A stretch of 64,000 nt of DNA from Nymphaea colorata (Eukaryota > Streptophyta > Magnoliopsida > Nymphaeales > Nymphaeaceae): positions 21,388,370 to 21,452,369 of the forward strand of contig NC_045140.1 of the NCBI RefSeq assembly GCF_008831285.2. Direction: 5' to 3'. Numbering within the stretch: the stretch's first letter is position 1; each line of letters begins with the position of its first letter. Made by a program: the position numbers and the translations under genes. The notes below the pieces were generated by a model. That model saw only the letters and a program-made list of their open reading frames with translations. It had not been told where the DNA came from and made no database searches. Below, in pieces: positions 61,092-64,000 of this stretch.

Positions 61092-64000
61092 ATACTAGAA
61101 ACCCCATGGATGTGCAACTTCAGTGCTTTCTCAAGAACCCCAGCAGATCAACGCCAAACTCGCCTCGCCACGAGTCGATGTTTCCACCTTTTCTCGGTAA
61201 GCAACATCGCCATAAAGTCCCTCCCTCGTTCTCCACCCACGCTCTTTCGTGGGAAATAATACTCTTACATTTTAGACTTTTCCAATCCATCTTAAAATTG
61301 ATATTTTATTTAAGTACGTGGGTTTTCGGAATTTGTTTTAGTAATAGCTCTCCATAATTTGGGTTAGACATCATAAAAACTTCAGCATCTTCAAGGTGGT
61401 CTTACGAAATGGACTCAGGGAAGTTGCTCAAGCACAAAGTAGCTTCCCGGTTGATAGTTGATACAGTTGGAGATTGGTCGATAGGCGATAATGGCCTTTC
61501 GCCCAGCCGGGACATTTGGTTTGCCAGCCGCGTTAGGTTTCAATCCCTTATATATGAACAGTTTCATGTGTGGTCATCTGATCTTGTCTTTTCGTTCGTG
61601 CCAAATATTTGTGCATATTAATCAATAACCTGAGCAAACGGAACTGTTCAAGAGGATTCTTCTTGTCGCTGCCAGACTGCATTCCTTGTTGCTTTATATC
61701 GATATTAGTAATTGGCGTTCCTTCAGAGAACCCAAAAAAAAAAAAGAGGGAAAAGTGAAAAGGCATTCCCTGCGAAGAACGATATCTGGGAAACAAGGAC
61801 ATTTGGTTTTGGGAACTGGCAGCATTATTTTCAAAAACTTAAAAGAGAATCCAACCACCTCCCCTTCTATTTCATTACGTATGAGCTCCTCTGCAGTCTG
61901 AGACTCTTGTCCCTCTCCGTAACCCCTCCCGCCAAAAAGAAGAAAACAACCAGCAAAGGTGAATAGGAGGAAGTCAAGAACTCAAAAGTGCAAGTTTCTT
62001 TTCCCCAAACTTTTTTGGTGTCTCATATGCAGTATTTTTCTTGACAAACGCGTTACATTTCGTCCCATCAGCTTACTTAATTTTCCTTAAGTCTGATTTG
62101 CAATGAATCTCTCTCTCTCTCTCGCTCTTCCTTGTTCCCTTCCCTGCCAACAAGCGTTTCCATCTAAAATCACCTGAAGGCACTGAGGCCAGCCTACACA
62201 GAAGAAGGAAGAAGCGGCACCTTTAATCACTGAGGGGAACCCTTCCCTTATTGTCTTTCTATTTCTGCCCCATTAATGGCACCCCTGGACCGTGGATCAT
62301 GCGCACATTAATGTGATCTCTCCTTCTGACAGCTTCTTTCTTCGTCTTCTGTAAGACCGCCCTGCTGAGCACGACACACATGGCAGCCTACCGATACAAG
62401 TCCCTCTTTGTTCAATGGGATGAGGTTTAAGCTTTTCTATATGTGCACCTCGACCTCGAGAAACGAAGATGAAAGCCTACAGTAACAGATTGGGATATTA
62501 TCATACACCCAGAACACAGACTCTCCTGAACACGCGCATTCAAAATAACATCTTTCATGTTTCCGACTGCGCCCGAGTGCATGCCTCTGTAAAGGCAGTT
62601 TTAGTAAAAGATTACTAAAAATGCATTATCTTTTTTTCTGTTTCGTACTCTATGAGCAATTGTTTCCTCACCTCAATATGTTCTATTTTCTTTCATCGAA
62701 TGCAGCAACATCCACCGCAACAATCTCTCTTTCCCAGCTGTGGTGCCGGAGTTAACCAAGTACGTTTGCACTGTTTATAGAAGGCCCTGAGCACCCCCGG
62801 GACATTATAGGTGAGCCACATTGCTTTATCCTCTTGAATTTCAGCTTGTTATCTGACGAAATAAGGGCTAAAATGAGTTGCTCAAGTATTCGGTGTTTCC
62901 CTGTGGTTTCTCGACTCTCAGATGGAACGGATGTTTCCTATTCGTTTTTCATAAGATGTGTTAATAAAATCTTGTGAGTTTGGGGTATTAAAAAAGACGA
63001 CGACTGTTTTGCTCTATGTAACAGACAAACACTACATGTAATTGAATAAAGCTGCTGTCTGTAAGTATTTATTTGCAAGAACTATGCAATGCAGTGAATT
63101 TAAGGAACTCAGAAAGAAGCCTATATTTTACTTCCGTAAAATGTCATTTGACAGATCTACTTTCATTTGGGGAATCAGAAGTCGAGTAATCCATTCAAAG
63201 GATCATCATGGTCTGTTGTCATAGACACCGGCATCCTGAGATAAATCAATGATTAGTTTCTGAAAATTGCGTGAGTCAGTTTTCTTTTCTGCTTCGTTGG
63301 AAGAGAGGCCGTGAGAACAATTCTATACTAATAACATCCCAGCAATTGGGGAATTGAACCTTGAAGTTGTGTAAGTGCATTTAAGCTTCAGAAAACTTCA
63401 TTTAATCGGCTTGGCATTGCAGCAAGAAGACTGAATAATTTTCTACTTCTTAGAAGCATGGATTTTCTTTGCAGAGTTACTCGTAATTATGGTGTAGCTG
63501 GTTAGTCAATTTGATGTGCAAGCGGATGACGTAAAAGTATTTTTGCAAGACTGAACTTCGTTACAGTCTTCGACGGATACCATAGTTGTTCAAAATGTAG
63601 AAGGCGGAACTGTTAATCGAAGGAGAATGAGAGCACATAAGTGAAATCCCTTATTTACCTTGCTGATCAATGGCTAATGATTCTTACTAAGACTTGAAGG
63701 AAGAAAAAACCCACATTTTCCGGTGAAAGGGAAGGGAATGGTAAAATTTTTCAGAAGTCCAAGCTGTGGTGAACATTGTTTGTTGGAGAAAAGAGAACTA
63801 ATGCATGAACAGGAAATGGGAAAATAGAAACAAGAGTAAGAAAATAACCAATAGCCATCGGAGGAGAACGAGAAAAAGAAAATAGATGAAGAAATAGAAA
63901 AGGATCAGCTAATACAATTCAATAGTTTGCTTGTCCATCTGAGGAGATATCTAACATTAGCTTCTTGGTTATATAAGATGTGTTGCTGTGCACATTTCAA
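61092..64000. other. 3' flank of the LOB-domain gene and gene-free DNA
   Basis: A strong donor-like CTCG|GTAAGC at 61197 lies 105 bp after the stop codon. An acceptor-like ATGCAG ends at 62705, so a 3'-UTR intron is possible. A (CT)n run is at about 62109-62123. Beyond this only short frames occur, none recognised. Confidence 0.4.

Noticed and set aside
1-64000. tRNA, rRNA, CRISPR, bacterial operon or endogenous viral genes
   Set aside because: Read through on both strands without finding a cloverleaf, rRNA segment, regular spacer array or viral protein domain. The retroelement traces contain no gag, pol or env coding sequence.

Overview
The window is nuclear DNA of a flowering plant. Five genes have several short exons separated by AT-rich introns with GT..AG borders. 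Two transcription-factor families restricted to green plants (Dof, LOB-domain) and an SKU5-similar cupredoxin protein are present, and the long intergenic spaces carry retrotransposon and MITE-like debris. Nothing in the sequence fixes the species. No rRNA, tRNA, CRISPR, operon or bacterial feature was seen.

Layout. 1-3207 (+): the last ten visible coding exons of a KIN-12 class kinesin whose motor domain lies left of the window. 3.2-11.2 kb: gene-poor, with one GC-rich block at 7.9-8.6 kb. 11436-12422 (+): a single-exon Dof zinc-finger gene. 12.4-16.7 kb: gene-poor, with small inverted-repeat elements and a decayed fragment of a nodulin-like major-facilitator gene. 16684-20956 (-): an eight-exon SKU5-similar (SKS) gene. 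26315-33031 (-): a ten-exon MAPKKK5-type kinase gene. 33-41.7 kb: gene-poor. 41734-44557 (-): a three-exon gene for an organellar (probably mitochondrial) ribosomal protein of the bL25 family. 44.6-58.7 kb: a long gene-poor interval with a Tourist-like MITE, one member of a T-rich repeat pair (the other is at 36.9 kb), and a copia/TRIM-like LTR array at 53.6-54.9 kb. 58.7-61.1 kb (+): an ASYMMETRIC LEAVES2-type LOB-domain gene with a clear TATA box and a long GA-rich leader. 61.1-64 kb: its 3' flank.

The genes do not form one pathway. KIN-12 kinesins act at the phragmoplast and division site, MAPKKK5 in immune and stress MAPK cascades, SKS proteins in the cell wall, Dof and AS2-type factors in the nucleus, and bL25 in organellar translation. 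Exon borders were placed by hand from reading frame and splice consensus. All six main genes keep an open frame across every proposed junction.

No undescribed biological system is evident. The observations most worth a second look are: ATA where the LOB-domain gene would be expected to have its ATG; a tandem splice acceptor that decides the MAPKKK C-terminus; a 39-bp coding minisatellite in the same kinase; the multimeric LTR array with repeated tRNA-iMet primer-site-like motifs; and the MFS gene fragment abutting a small transposon-like repeat.
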